Assembly: GCF_000612545.2 (NCBI RefSeq)
Contig: NZ_CP097800.1
Location: 6,440,001-6,504,000 of the forward strand
Reading direction: 5' to 3'
From: Streptomyces sp. PCS3-D2
GTDB taxonomy: Bacteria > Actinomycetota > Actinomycetes > Streptomycetales > Streptomycetaceae
Length of the DNA: 64,000 nucleotides
Numbering within the stretch: position 1 is the first letter of the stretch; every line of letters starts with the position of its first letter. The notes below the pieces were generated by a model. That model had not been told where the DNA came from. It was given only the letters and a program-made list of their open reading frames with translations, and ran no database searches. The position numbers and the translations under genes are program-made. Shown one piece after another: positions 29,324-37,798 of this stretch.

Positions 29324-30244
29324 ATGTTGAACCTGGAGCGCCTTCGCACCCTCGACGCCCTCGCCCGACACGGCTCGGTCAGCGGCGCGGCCGATGGACT
29401 CCACGTCACCACCTCCGCCGTGTCCCAGCAGATGGCCAAGCTGGAGCGCGAGGTCGGACAGCCGCTGCTGGCGAAGAACGGCCGCGGAGTCCGGCTCACC
29501 GACGCCGGACGGCTCCTCGCCGACCACGCGGCCCGGATCATCTCCCAGGTGGAGCAGGCCCAGGCCGATGTCGAGGCCCAGCGCGGTCGTGCCGTCGGCG
29601 AGCTGCGCATCGGCGCCTTCCCCACCGCCATGCGCGGGCTGCTGCCCCAGGCCCTGACCGCACTGCGCGCCGGCCATCCGGACCTGCGGATCCGGGTGTG
29701 TGAGCAGGAGCCCGAGGAGAGCATGACGGCCGTCGTGCGCGGCGACCTCGACATGGCGCTCGCGATCGACTGGCACAACAAGCGCATGCCGGTGCCCGCG
29801 GAGCTCACCCGTACCCACCTGCTGGACGACTCCGTCGACATCGCGGTCCCGGCCGGTCACCGGCTGGCCGACCGGAGCACCATTTCGCTCGCCGAGTTCG
29901 CCGACGACGAGTGGATCTCCTGGAACGAGGGTCAGTTCTGCCACGAGTGGCTGGTCTTCACCCTGCGCGGCACCGGAATCGAGCCGCGCATCGCGCACAT
30001 CGCCGAGGAGCACCACACCCAGCTGGCCTTCGTCGAGGCCGGACTCGGGGTGTGCGTCGCGCCGAAGCTGGGCCGCGGCCCGGTGCCGCCGGGCGTGCGG
30101 CTGCTTCCCGTCTGCGACGCCGTGCGCCGCCACGTGTACGCCGTCTGGCGTGCGGACGCCGACCGCCGGCCTTCCATCCGTGCTGCGGTCGATGCCCTGC
30201 GGACGACGGCGGCCGAGCTCCAGCCGGCACAAGGCGTGTTGTGA
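29324..30244 (+). CDS. LysR-family transcriptional regulator
   Basis: 306 residues. The N-terminal winged helix (LERLRTLDALARHGSVSGAA, HVTTSAVSQQMAKLEREVGQ, LLAKNGRGVRLTDAGRLLAD) is typical of LysR. The rest is a periplasmic-binding-like effector domain with RIGAFPTAMRGLLP. LysR proteins usually activate a divergent gene on effector binding, here the EamA exporter. That fits the amino-acid exporter regulators (ArgP/LysG type), although the ligand is unknown. Confidence 0.92.
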   Translation: MLNLERLRTLDALARHGSVSGAADGLHVTTSAVSQQMAKLEREVGQPLLAKNGRGVRLTDAGRLLADHAARIISQVEQAQADVEAQRGRAVGELRIGAFPTAMRGLLPQALTALRAGHPDLRIRVCEQEPEESMTAVVRGDLDMALAIDWHNKRMPVPAELTRTHLLDDSVDIAVPAGHRLADRSTISLAEFADDEWISWNEGQFCHEWLVFTLRGTGIEPRIAHIAEEHHTQLAFVEAGLGVCVAPKLGRGPVPPGVRLLPVCDAVRRHVYAVWRADADRRPSIRAAVDALRTTAAELQPAQGVL

Positions 30245-30313
30245 CGGCCCCGCCTGCTCCGCGGCGCCCGCGCCAGGTGCCCGCCGCGCCTGCCGCGGGC
30301 GCGTGGCGGGCTG

Positions 30314-30772
30314 TCAGATCTTGCGGAAGTCCCAGGAGACGACCGTGTCCGGAGTCAGGCGGATCCACGCGTGCCGGCCGTCGTGCGGCATCTGCGCGAT
30401 CCCGAAGTTCTTGACGGGGAAGATTCGCTCGGGCTCCGTCAGTTCGGGGCAGGGCTCGCCCGTGCGCGGGGCCTCGCCCACGAAGACCGCGCTGCCGGAC
30501 AGTTCGACCCCGCGCAGCTCGTCGTACGACTCGCCCGCGTCCACGACCACCGAAATCCGAGGGTCCTCACGCAGGTCCGCCCAGCGGCGGCTGCGGGTGA
30601 TCGAGTACAGCCACAGCGAGCTGCCGTCCCACGCGAACCACAGGGCGCCCACGTGCGGGCGGCCGCCGGGCGAGACCGTCGCCACCCGACAGGTCCGCTG
30701 CTCCCGCAGAAAGGCGTCGACTTCCGCCTCGCTCATCATGATGCGGCGGCCCCGCCGCTGAGTCCCGTCCAT
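30314..30772 (-). CDS. Pyridoxamine 5'-phosphate oxidase-fold protein (F420/FMN-binding)
   Basis: 152 residues. EVDAFLREQRTCRVATVSPG, then GRPHVGALWFAWDGSSLWLY, define the split-barrel flavin fold of the pyridoxamine-phosphate-oxidase superfamily, close to F420-binding members. A C-terminal region with WIRLTPDTVVSWDFRKI matches a small actinobacterial subgroup. The reaction is unknown. The start at 30772 has GGAAGGGG about 11 bases upstream; ATG 30793 is an alternative without a site. Divergent from an isochorismatase-fold gene. Confidence 0.88.
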   Translation of the reverse strand: MDGTQRRGRRIMMSEAEVDAFLREQRTCRVATVSPGGRPHVGALWFAWDGSSLWLYSITRSRRWADLREDPRISVVVDAGESYDELRGVELSGSAVFVGEAPRTGEPCPELTEPERIFPVKNFGIAQMPHDGRHAWIRLTPDTVVSWDFRKI

Positions 30773-30848
30773 CGGCCACGCGCCCCTTCCCATCTGACTG
30801 CGTGTCAGGAATCATGAGGGCTCTTCCGACGCCACGCCAGGGGGAGTC

Positions 30849-31469
30849 ATGCCGGATCTCGATCCCGCCACGACCGCGCTGCTCACCGTCGAGTGTCAGA
30901 ACGGCGTCGTGGGTGAAGGGAGCGCGCTGCCCGAACTCGCCAGGGAGGCCCGGGACTCCGGGATGCTGGAGCGGGTGGCCGCACTGGTCGACGCCGCGCG
31001 CGGGGCGGGCGTGCAGGTGCTGCACGCGATCGCCGAACGGCGGCCGGACGGGCGGGGGGCCAGTGCCAACGCGCGGCTCTTCCGGGCTGCCGGAAGGCTG
31101 CCCGTGCGGCAGTTGACCGGGAGTCGTGCGGTGGAGGTGGCCGCGCCCATCGCGGTGGCCGAGCGGGACCTCGTGGTGCGGCGGCTGCACGGGCTCTCGC
31201 CCATGGCCGGTACGGACCTGGACGCGCTCCTGCGCAATCTCGGGGTCCGCACCCTCGTCGTGACCGGGGTCTCCTCCAACATCGCCGTTCCGAACACGGT
31301 CTTCGACGCCGTGAACCTCGGCTACCGGGTCGTGGTCCCGGCCGACGCCATCGCCGGCGTGCCCGCTTCCTGCACCGCCGAGGTGATCCGCAACTCGCTC
31401 GCGCTGGTGGCGGACATCACCACGACCGAGGCCCTGCTGGGCGAATGGGCCCCCGCGAGCCGCTCCTGA
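30849..31469 (+). CDS. Isochorismatase-fold hydrolase with altered catalytic triad
   Basis: 206 residues with the cysteine-hydrolase fold: TALLTVECQNGVVG at 9-22, GTDLDALLRNLGVRTLVVTG at 121-140. The catalytic set Asp-Lys-Cys of nicotinamidases and related amidases is not present: E15 replaces Asp, R111/R112 are at the Lys position and A146 replaces Cys (GVSSNIAV). EntB-type isochorismatases also lack the Cys, so a lyase/hydrolase for a vinyl ether is possible, but the change of all three suggests another or no activity. ATG 30849 has AGGGGGAG 7 bases upstream. Confidence 0.85.
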   Translation: MPDLDPATTALLTVECQNGVVGEGSALPELAREARDSGMLERVAALVDAARGAGVQVLHAIAERRPDGRGASANARLFRAAGRLPVRQLTGSRAVEVAAPIAVAERDLVVRRLHGLSPMAGTDLDALLRNLGVRTLVVTGVSSNIAVPNTVFDAVNLGYRVVVPADAIAGVPASCTAEVIRNSLALVADITTTEALLGEWAPASRS

Positions 31470-31772
31470 GCGCCTGCATCCGGACAAGCTGGGTGGCCGT
31501 CCGGTGAACCGGGGCCGCCCCGGAGCGGTGCGGCGTCCGCAACGGTGCACGTCACCGTCCCGAGCCGTCCGTGGTCGCACGGAGTGACGGTTCGATGGCA
31601 CCCCGTCTGAGCTGCTCGAATGGCCATGCGATATCCGTTATGCGAACGAGGTGTCCGTAAAGCGGTCATCGAGATGCGGTGCGCCTTGGAGTCGGCGAGG
31701 CTTTGCGGCGACGGAACGCGATACCGAAAGTAATCATCGCGTTCAACCATTGAATCGAAAGAGAGTTGTCCC
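31470..31772 (+). promoter_or_regulatory. Intergenic region before the SSI gene, with a 9-bp dyad
   Basis: A 303-base gap. At 31714-31744 a perfect 9-bp inverted repeat (gaacgcgat / atcgcgttc) with a 13-base spacer ends 28 bases before the SSI start. The ribosome site AAAGAGAG lies at 31758-31765. The rest has no gene I can support; no clear -35/-10 pair was found. Confidence 0.5.
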
Positions 31773-32201
31773 GTGCGTTACCGTCGCTCCGCCGCCGTCT
31801 CCGCCGCCGCGCTCCTCTGTCTGGCCGGTGCCGCCGGCATCGCGCAGGCTCAGCCCGAGAGCCTGTACGCCCCCTCCGCCCTGGTCCTCAGCGTCGCCCA
31901 GGGGGACGGTGTCACCGCGTCCACCGTCGTCCGCGCCACCACGGTCAGCTGCGCCCCCGGTGCCCAGGGGACGCACCCCGACCCCGAAGCCGCGTGCGCG
32001 GCCCTCAGGTCCACCGGCGGCACCTTCGAGCCGCTGCTGTCCACGCCGGACGAGGACCGGGCGTGCCCGATGCACTACGCCCCCGTCACCGTGTCCGCGG
32101 TCGGTGTGTGGGAGGGCCGCCGCGTGGCCTGGGACCACACTTTCGCCAACTCCTGCACCATGGCGGCGACCCTGAACGACGGCGCGGTCTTCGCCTTCTG
32201 A
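31773..32201 (+). CDS. Secreted subtilisin inhibitor-like protein (SSI family)
   Basis: 142 residues with a Sec signal peptide ending around AQA at 24-26. The mature part starts with QPESLYAPSALVLSVA, the SSI signature. Four cysteines (C60, C75, C98, C128) match the two disulfides of the family. The reactive-site loop reads CPMHYAP, placing Met100 at P1 and His101 at P1'. SSI proteins inhibit extracellular serine proteases such as subtilisin and trypsin-like enzymes of the producer. Methionine at P1 favours subtilisin-type enzymes. Expressed from its own upstream region. Confidence 0.93.
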   Translation: MRYRRSAAVSAAALLCLAGAAGIAQAQPESLYAPSALVLSVAQGDGVTASTVVRATTVSCAPGAQGTHPDPEAACAALRSTGGTFEPLLSTPDEDRACPMHYAPVTVSAVGVWEGRRVAWDHTFANSCTMAATLNDGAVFAF

Positions 32202-32325
32202 TCCGGTACACCCCGCCCGACGGCGCCGCGGCAGGCGGCGCCGTCCGGCCGCGACCGCTCCCCAAGGGCCGCTAGGTCCCCAAGGCCCCAAGCGTCGGAC
32301 GGGCCCGGGCGACCGGCCGCGCGGG

Positions 32326-33756
32326 TCAGGCGGCCGGGAGCACCTCGGCGGGCAGGCGGCCCGCCCGCACCGCGTCGACCAGGGCCTGGTGATCACGCTC
32401 GTTCTGGTCGGCGTACGCCTCGGCGAACTCGGCGAGCGCCCGGTCGAAGACATCGCCCCGGCCCAGGTACGCGGCGATCGCCACCCGGTCGCCGGACCGC
32501 GCGTGGGCGCGCGCCAGGGTCATCCCGCAGGCGTTTCCGAAGGTCTCCAACTGCGCGGGCGACATCGTCTCCGGCATCGCGATGCCCTTCCAGTCGCGCA
32601 GTTGTCGCACGTAGAAGTCCCGTTTCCCGCCGTCGATCCCGTCCACCCGCTCCCATCCCAGGAAGATGTCGCTCGCCGCCTGCATCAAGCGCTGCCCCGA
32701 GACCACGCGTTCCCCCTGGTTCCGGTACAGGCTGGCACCGACGTGGTCGGCGAGCACGGAGGTGTCGGCCTCCTTGGCCTGGAGGAACAGCGGGTCGCGA
32801 CCGTCCCTGCCGAGCAGGAGCAGGATCCAGCACCGGGTGCCGACGCTACCGACGCCGACCACCTTGCGGGCGACGTCCACCAGGCTGTAGTCCTCCAACA
32901 GCGCCCGCCGGTTGCTCTCCAGCGTGTGGCCGTACTGGCCGACCAGCCGGCCCAGCCGGTCCACGAGCTCGTCCCGCTCGGAATCCGGCAGCAGGTCGGC
33001 GAGCGGCACCAACAGCGGGGGGTCCGCCGCGATCCTCGGCCGGCCGTCGACCACCTCGGTGAGCTTGTCGAAGACCTGCAGGTTGTCCCGCGACCGTGCC
33101 TTCCCCATCGCCGTGGCCAGCTTCTTGCGGCCCCGCTTGTCGAGCTGTTCGTCGACGAGGGCCTGAAGACCCTCCGCGTCGATCTTCGAGTACCAGACGC
33201 CGAGATTGCCCATCCCGGCGAAGCCGGACATGGCCTCGCGGTACGAGCGCACCGCGGAGTTCACGATGCGGGCGCGCTCGGCCTCGTCGAAGCCGTTCGC
33301 CCGGGCGGCGATGACAAGACTCGCGGAAAGCCGCTTGACGTCCCACTCCCAAGGGCCGGGCAGCGTCTCGTCGAAGTCGTTGATGTCGAACATCAGCCGC
33401 CGCTCCGGGGAGGCCAGCAGCCGGAAGTTCAGCAGGTGCGCGTCCCCGCAGAGCTGCACCGAGATGCCCGAGTCCGGGCTGCCGGCCAGGTCGGACGCCA
33501 TGATGGCGGCGGCTCCCCGGTAGAAACGGAACGGCGACTCCGTCATCCGGGCGTAGCGGATCGGGACCAGCTCCGGCACCCGCGTCGCGGACTGCGCCTC
33601 CAGGATGGCCAAGGGGTCGGGCCGGTCCCGACGCGGCTGGTACACGGCGTGCCCCGACCGGGGGCAGCGGCGACGGGCGTCCCTGCCCATCGCGCTGCGC
33701 TCCTCGGGCGTGGCACCGGGCACCGCGCGCATCGCGGTGATCGCGTTCCGGGACAT
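32326..33756 (-). CDS. DUF2252 family protein (kinase-like fold)
   Basis: 476 residues. The core has CGDAHLLNFRLLASPERRLM and FDINDFDETLPGPWEWDVKR, which mimic the HGDxHxxN and DFDE loops of aminoglycoside phosphotransferase-like kinases. Function unknown; these proteins are common in soil bacteria. The start is the conserved MSRNAIT methionine. An upstream extension of 26 codons is possible but unsupported. Not obviously in an operon. Confidence 0.88.
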   Translation of the reverse strand: MSRNAITAMRAVPGATPEERSAMGRDARRRCPRSGHAVYQPRRDRPDPLAILEAQSATRVPELVPIRYARMTESPFRFYRGAAAIMASDLAGSPDSGISVQLCGDAHLLNFRLLASPERRLMFDINDFDETLPGPWEWDVKRLSASLVIAARANGFDEAERARIVNSAVRSYREAMSGFAGMGNLGVWYSKIDAEGLQALVDEQLDKRGRKKLATAMGKARSRDNLQVFDKLTEVVDGRPRIAADPPLLVPLADLLPDSERDELVDRLGRLVGQYGHTLESNRRALLEDYSLVDVARKVVGVGSVGTRCWILLLLGRDGRDPLFLQAKEADTSVLADHVGASLYRNQGERVVSGQRLMQAASDIFLGWERVDGIDGGKRDFYVRQLRDWKGIAMPETMSPAQLETFGNACGMTLARAHARSGDRVAIAAYLGRGDVFDRALAEFAEAYADQNERDHQALVDAVRAGRLPAEVLPAA

Positions 33757-33951
33757 GGGGCTCTCCTGACTGCCTGGCCGGACCGGTCTGCCCGTCCGCG
33801 TGACCGGCTGCCGGTGCCGCGGACCGCCCGACACCGCCGGCGGTCGGACACGGTCGCTGGGATACCGGGTGCGGCCGGCCCCGCCCGCACCCCGGGGAAT
33901 CGGCCGGGCCGGGTCCCCGGGGTCCTGCGTACGACCGCTGGCCGCTTCGGC

Positions 33952-34290
33952 TCAGCCCATACCGTCCATCTGCGCCTCGGCCTCCGCCTCGGCGACGGCT
34001 ATGGCCACACCGAGCGCCCTGGTGATGTTGCCCGCCGCCGTCATCACACGGGCGGTGCCGACGATCGGGGCGATGGCGACCAGGACGTCCTGCAACTGCG
34101 CGGCCGTCAGCCCGGCCTTGAGGGCGGGGTCGATGTGCGCGACGTAGGAGATCGGCGGAGCGTCCGAGGCGGCGAGGGCCGCGATCCGGACGAGGAGCAG
34201 CATGCTCGGGTCCATCCCGCAGCGCTCCAGCGAATCGCCGGTCATGGCGGCGAGGGTGTCCAGAACCGGGGTGTCAGATGCAGTGGACAT
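33952..34290 (-). CDS. Carboxymuconolactone decarboxylase-fold protein
   Basis: 112 residues, all helical. VLDTLAAMTGDSLERCGMDP and LVRIAALAASDAPPISYVAH resemble the CMD/AhpD fold, followed by LTAAQLQDVLVAIAPIVGTA. The CxxC pair of AhpD-type peroxidase partners is absent, so redox activity is unlikely. ATG 34290 is preceded by GGAGGGCATGCG. Divergent from an MFS pump across a 337-base gap. Confidence 0.8.
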   Translation of the reverse strand: MSTASDTPVLDTLAAMTGDSLERCGMDPSMLLLVRIAALAASDAPPISYVAHIDPALKAGLTAAQLQDVLVAIAPIVGTARVMTAAGNITRALGVAIAVAEAEAEAQMDGMG

Positions 34291-34627
34291 GTCGCATGCC
34301 CTCCTGGGGTGTTGTCGCGCCGGGCGCGGTGGCTGGGGCCGAGGGAGCGGCCGCCCCGAGTCCCGGCACGCAGCCTCGTCCTCAACTCTAGGTCTGCCGC
34401 CCGCCGGGCGCGCGAGGGCGCCCGGCGGGTCACCGCACGGAGTGGGTGCGGTACGCAGGGCGTCCCCGGCAGGGGCGTGCGGCCGCGCGCCCCGGGCCGC
34501 CGCCGTACCCCGGCCCTCCGCCGCACGCCGGCTCCGCGCCCCGACGCCCCGGTGGCCGACTGCCCGTCCGGCTGACTCCCGGGCGGGTCGTCGCGCCACC
34601 CCCGCGGCCGGCTGGAAGCATGCCCCC
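34291..34627. promoter_or_regulatory. Intergenic region before the MFS gene, with a strong hairpin
   Basis: A 337-base gap, very GC-rich. It has a perfect 12-bp stem (cccgccgggcgc / gcgcccggcggg) with a 6-base loop at 34400-34429. AAGCAT (34616-34621) is 6 bases before the MFS ATG and may be its -10. I see no convincing gene in this gap. Confidence 0.45.
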
Positions 34628-36262
34628 ATGGCATCCAGGGCAGGGACGGCGACAGGAAACCCGTCGAAGGGGCGACTCGTCCTGACGACACTGGCCGCGG
34701 GCCAGTTCCTGATGGCGCTGGACAGCTCCGTCATGAACGTCTCCATCGCCACGGTCGCCGGGGACCTCGGTACGACGGTGACCGGCATCCAGGGCGCCAT
34801 CACGGCCTACACCCTCGTGATGGCCATGCTCATGATCCCCGGTGGCAAGGTCGGGGTGCTGATCGGCCGCAAACGCGCCTTCCTGATCGGCTGCGTCATC
34901 TACGGCTGCGGCTCACTCGTCACGTCCGTCGCACCGAACCTGACCGTGCTGCTGCTCGGCTGGTCCTTCCTGGAGGGCGTCGGGGCGGCGCTCATCCTGC
35001 CGGCGATCGTGGCGCTGGTCGCCGGGAACTTCCCCGTGGAACGCCGTCCCGCCGCCTACGGGCTCGTCGCGGCGGCCGGCGCCATCGCCATCGCGCTCGG
35101 TCCCCTGATCGGCGGGATCGCCACGAGCTACTTCTCCTGGCGGTGGGTCTTCGCCGGCGAGGTGCTCATGGTGATCGGCATCCTCGTGCTCGCCCGCCCC
35201 GTCGTGGACGCCGTGAGCGAGGAACGCCCGCGCATCGACCTCGTCGGGGTCGTCCTGTCGGCGCTGGGCCTCGGGACGTTCGTCTACGGGGTGCTCCGGT
35301 CGGACGAGTGGGGCTGGTTCCGGCCGACCGACGGCGGACCCGGGCTGTTCGGGATCTCCCTGACCCTGTGGCTCATGCTGCTGGGCCTGTTCCTGGTCTG
35401 GCTCTTCCTCCGCTGGGAGGGCCGTCTGGTCAAGCGGCGCCAGGAGCCGCTCGTCGACCCGGTCATGCTGCAGAACAAGCAGCTCACCGGCGGGCTGACC
35501 ATGTTCTTCTTCCAGTACCTCGTGATGATGGGCGTCTTCTTCGTCGTCCCGCTCTACCTGTCCGTCGCGCTCGGCCTGTCAGCGCTGGCCACCGGCGTCC
35601 GGCTGCTGCCGCTGTCGCTCACCCTGCTGGCCGCGGCGACGCTGATCCCGCGCTTCCTCCCGGACGTCTCGCCGCGTCGCGTGGTCCGACTCGGGACCCT
35701 CGCCCTGCTCGCGGGCGCGGTGATCCTGCTCGGCGCGCTCGACACGGACGCCGGAGCGGAGGTGGTCACCCTCCCCCTGCTGCTGATCGGGTTCGGCATG
35801 GGCGCACTGGCCTCCCAGCTGGGCGCGGTCACCGTGTCCGCGGTGCCGCAGGCGCAGTCCGCCGAGGTCGGCGGCGTCCAGAACGCCGTCACCAACCTCG
35901 GCTCGTCGATCGGCACGGCACTCGCCGGATCCATCATGATCGCGGCGCTCACCTCCTCCTTCCTGACCAGCGTTCAGGAGAGCCCGGCCGTCCCGAGCAC
36001 CGTCAAGAGCCAGGCGACCGTCCGGCTCGCGTCCGGCGTGCCGTTCCTGTCGGACGCCCAGTTGCAGAGCGCCCTCGCCGAAGCCGGGGTCAGCCCGGAG
36101 GTGGCCGACGCCGCGGTCGCGGCGAACGAGGCGGCCAGGGTCGACGGCCTGCGCGCGGCCCTCTCCGTCCTGGCCTTCGCCGCGCTCCTCGCACTCTTCT
36201 TCACCCAGCGCATCCCGACCGTGCAGCCCTCCGGGGCGGAGCCGGGCGCGCCGCCGGCGTGA
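34628..36262 (+). CDS. MFS transporter, DHA2-type (14 spans)
   Basis: 544 residues. The pump opens with LTTLAAGQFLMALDSSVMNV (motif D1 of DHA2 drug antiporters) and has motif A-like GGKVGVLIGRKRAF and the motif C region GLVAAAGAIAIALGPLIGGI, with fourteen hydrophobic spans. It is probably a proton-coupled multidrug exporter. ATG 34628 is probably leaderless (AAGCAT 6 bases before). It converges with a second MFS gene 22 bases downstream, whose regulator is TetR; this pump has no dedicated regulator adjacent. Confidence 0.92.
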   Translation: MASRAGTATGNPSKGRLVLTTLAAGQFLMALDSSVMNVSIATVAGDLGTTVTGIQGAITAYTLVMAMLMIPGGKVGVLIGRKRAFLIGCVIYGCGSLVTSVAPNLTVLLLGWSFLEGVGAALILPAIVALVAGNFPVERRPAAYGLVAAAGAIAIALGPLIGGIATSYFSWRWVFAGEVLMVIGILVLARPVVDAVSEERPRIDLVGVVLSALGLGTFVYGVLRSDEWGWFRPTDGGPGLFGISLTLWLMLLGLFLVWLFLRWEGRLVKRRQEPLVDPVMLQNKQLTGGLTMFFFQYLVMMGVFFVVPLYLSVALGLSALATGVRLLPLSLTLLAAATLIPRFLPDVSPRRVVRLGTLALLAGAVILLGALDTDAGAEVVTLPLLLIGFGMGALASQLGAVTVSAVPQAQSAEVGGVQNAVTNLGSSIGTALAGSIMIAALTSSFLTSVQESPAVPSTVKSQATVRLASGVPFLSDAQLQSALAEAGVSPEVADAAVAANEAARVDGLRAALSVLAFAALLALFFTQRIPTVQPSGAEPGAPPA

Positions 36263-36283
36263 GCCCCGGAGCGGCGGCCGCGC

Positions 36284-37744
36284 TCAGTGGTCTGCGGCTG
36301 CCCGCGGGTGGGGTGCGGGCCGGGCGGGGAGCCGGTAGGAGGCGAGCAGCGCGACCGCGAGGAGGGCGGCCGCCGCCCATGCGGTCCCGGCCAGCGCCCC
36401 GCCCGGTGTGCGGCCGTGGTCACCACAGGCGGCCCACACCGTGACCAGCAGAGCGACACCGACCGAGTTGGCAAGCTGCTGCACGGCGTTGAGCACACCG
36501 GCGGCCGATCCGGTCTCCGGCTCCGAGACGCCGACGAGAACCACGTCGAACAGCGGCGGGATCACCAGGCCCATGCCCATGCCGATCACCAGGGTCGCCG
36601 GAAGCAGCCGCCAGCCGCTGGTGACCCACGAGGCCGGCCCGGCAAGGGCAGCCAGCAGGACCAGGCCGCACACGGTCACGACGATGCCCGCCTGGATCGC
36701 CCGCCGTCCGCTGCGTTCCGCCAGGGCTTGGCCCGGGCCGGCGGTGAGGACGATGCCCGCGGCGAGCGGCGCGACGGCGTATCCGGCGCCTTGGGGGGAC
36801 AGCCCCAGGGGGCCCTGGAGGAAGAGCGAGAGCACCAGCATGAGACCGCTGAAGGCGGCGTAGAAGGCGGTGACCACCAGGAGGCCGCCGGTGTAGCCGC
36901 GGTTGCGCAGCAGGCTGGGCAGGACCAGCGGCGAGGGCCGTCGAGGCTGGAGCCGGGCGAAGAGGACGAAGCCCGCGGCACCCGCGGCCATCAGCCCCGG
37001 ACACCACCACGGCCAGCCGTACCCCGCCCCTTGCACCAGCGGGAAGATCACCGCGGCCGATGCCGCAGCGGTGAGCAGCATCCCGGGTACGTCCATGCGC
37101 AGCCCGGGGTCGGCCGGTGACCGGCGGATCCAGCGCACCGCGCCGGCTGCGGTGAGGAGTCCGACCGGCAGGTTCACCAGGAAGATCGCCCGCCAGCCCG
37201 TACCGAGCGGGTCCGCCCCGACGAGCATGCCGCCCAGGACCGGTCCGCCGACCGAGCACAACCCGAGGACAGGCCCGAAGAAGCCGAGCGCCCGGCCCAG
37301 TTCAGCCCCCTCGAAGGTCTCCTTGAGGATGCCGAAGCCCTGAGGCAGGAGGAGTGCGCCCAGGGCACCCTGGAGCACCCTCCCGCCGATGAGCCAGCCG
37401 GGCGTGGTGGCCAGGGAGCACACGGCCGAGGCCGCGGTGAAGCCGAGCGTGCCGATCAGGAACAGGCGGTGGCGCCCGTAGCGGTCTCCGAGCCGCCCCG
37501 CCGTGATCAGCAGGACCGCGAACGGCAGGGTGTAGGCCGCTTGCAGCCACTGGCTCAGCGCGGGCCCGCCGCCCAGACCGGCGGCGATCGCAGGAGCGGC
37601 GATGCTCGTGATGGTCGCGTCGAGCATGTCCATCACGTCGGCGGCGAGTACGACGGCGAGGACTGCCCATCGATAGCGGTGGGGCTGCGACGGCTGGGCA
37701 GGGGCGGGCGCCACAACCTGCGGCGAACGTTGTTCGTTGGTCAT
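36284..37744 (-). CDS. MFS transporter, DHA2-type, TetR-regulated
   Basis: 486 residues with about fourteen spans. It begins YRWAVLAVVLAADVMDMLDA, which is a variant of motif D1, and carries GRLGDRYGRHRLF (motif A) and GPVLGLCSVGGPVLGGML (motif C). Probable drug exporter. ATG 37744 lies between two palindromic operators; one of them (37724-37736) is inside codons 3-7, so the repressor would sit on the coding sequence as well as the promoter. The divergent TetR gene starts 54 bases away. Confidence 0.93.
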   Translation of the reverse strand: MTNEQRSPQVVAPAPAQPSQPHRYRWAVLAVVLAADVMDMLDATITSIAAPAIAAGLGGGPALSQWLQAAYTLPFAVLLITAGRLGDRYGRHRLFLIGTLGFTAASAVCSLATTPGWLIGGRVLQGALGALLLPQGFGILKETFEGAELGRALGFFGPVLGLCSVGGPVLGGMLVGADPLGTGWRAIFLVNLPVGLLTAAGAVRWIRRSPADPGLRMDVPGMLLTAAASAAVIFPLVQGAGYGWPWWCPGLMAAGAAGFVLFARLQPRRPSPLVLPSLLRNRGYTGGLLVVTAFYAAFSGLMLVLSLFLQGPLGLSPQGAGYAVAPLAAGIVLTAGPGQALAERSGRRAIQAGIVVTVCGLVLLAALAGPASWVTSGWRLLPATLVIGMGMGLVIPPLFDVVLVGVSEPETGSAAGVLNAVQQLANSVGVALLVTVWAACGDHGRTPGGALAGTAWAAAALLAVALLASYRLPARPAPHPRAAADH

Positions 37745-37775
37745 GACGAACAACGTTCGTGGCGAACAGTGTTCG
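37724..37775. promoter_or_regulatory. Three TetR operators in tandem
   Basis: cgaacgttgttcg (37724-37736), cgaacaacgttcg (37747-37759, the exact complement of the first) and cgaacagtgttcg (37763-37775, six perfect bases each side of one). Centre spacings are 23 and 16 bases. The third covers the -35 zone of the TetR gene, whose -10 TAGGCT lies at 37787-37792. Autoregulation and control of the MFS gene are expected. Confidence 0.85.
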
Positions 37776-37798
37776 TTGTCAAGTGCTAGGCTGCCGCC

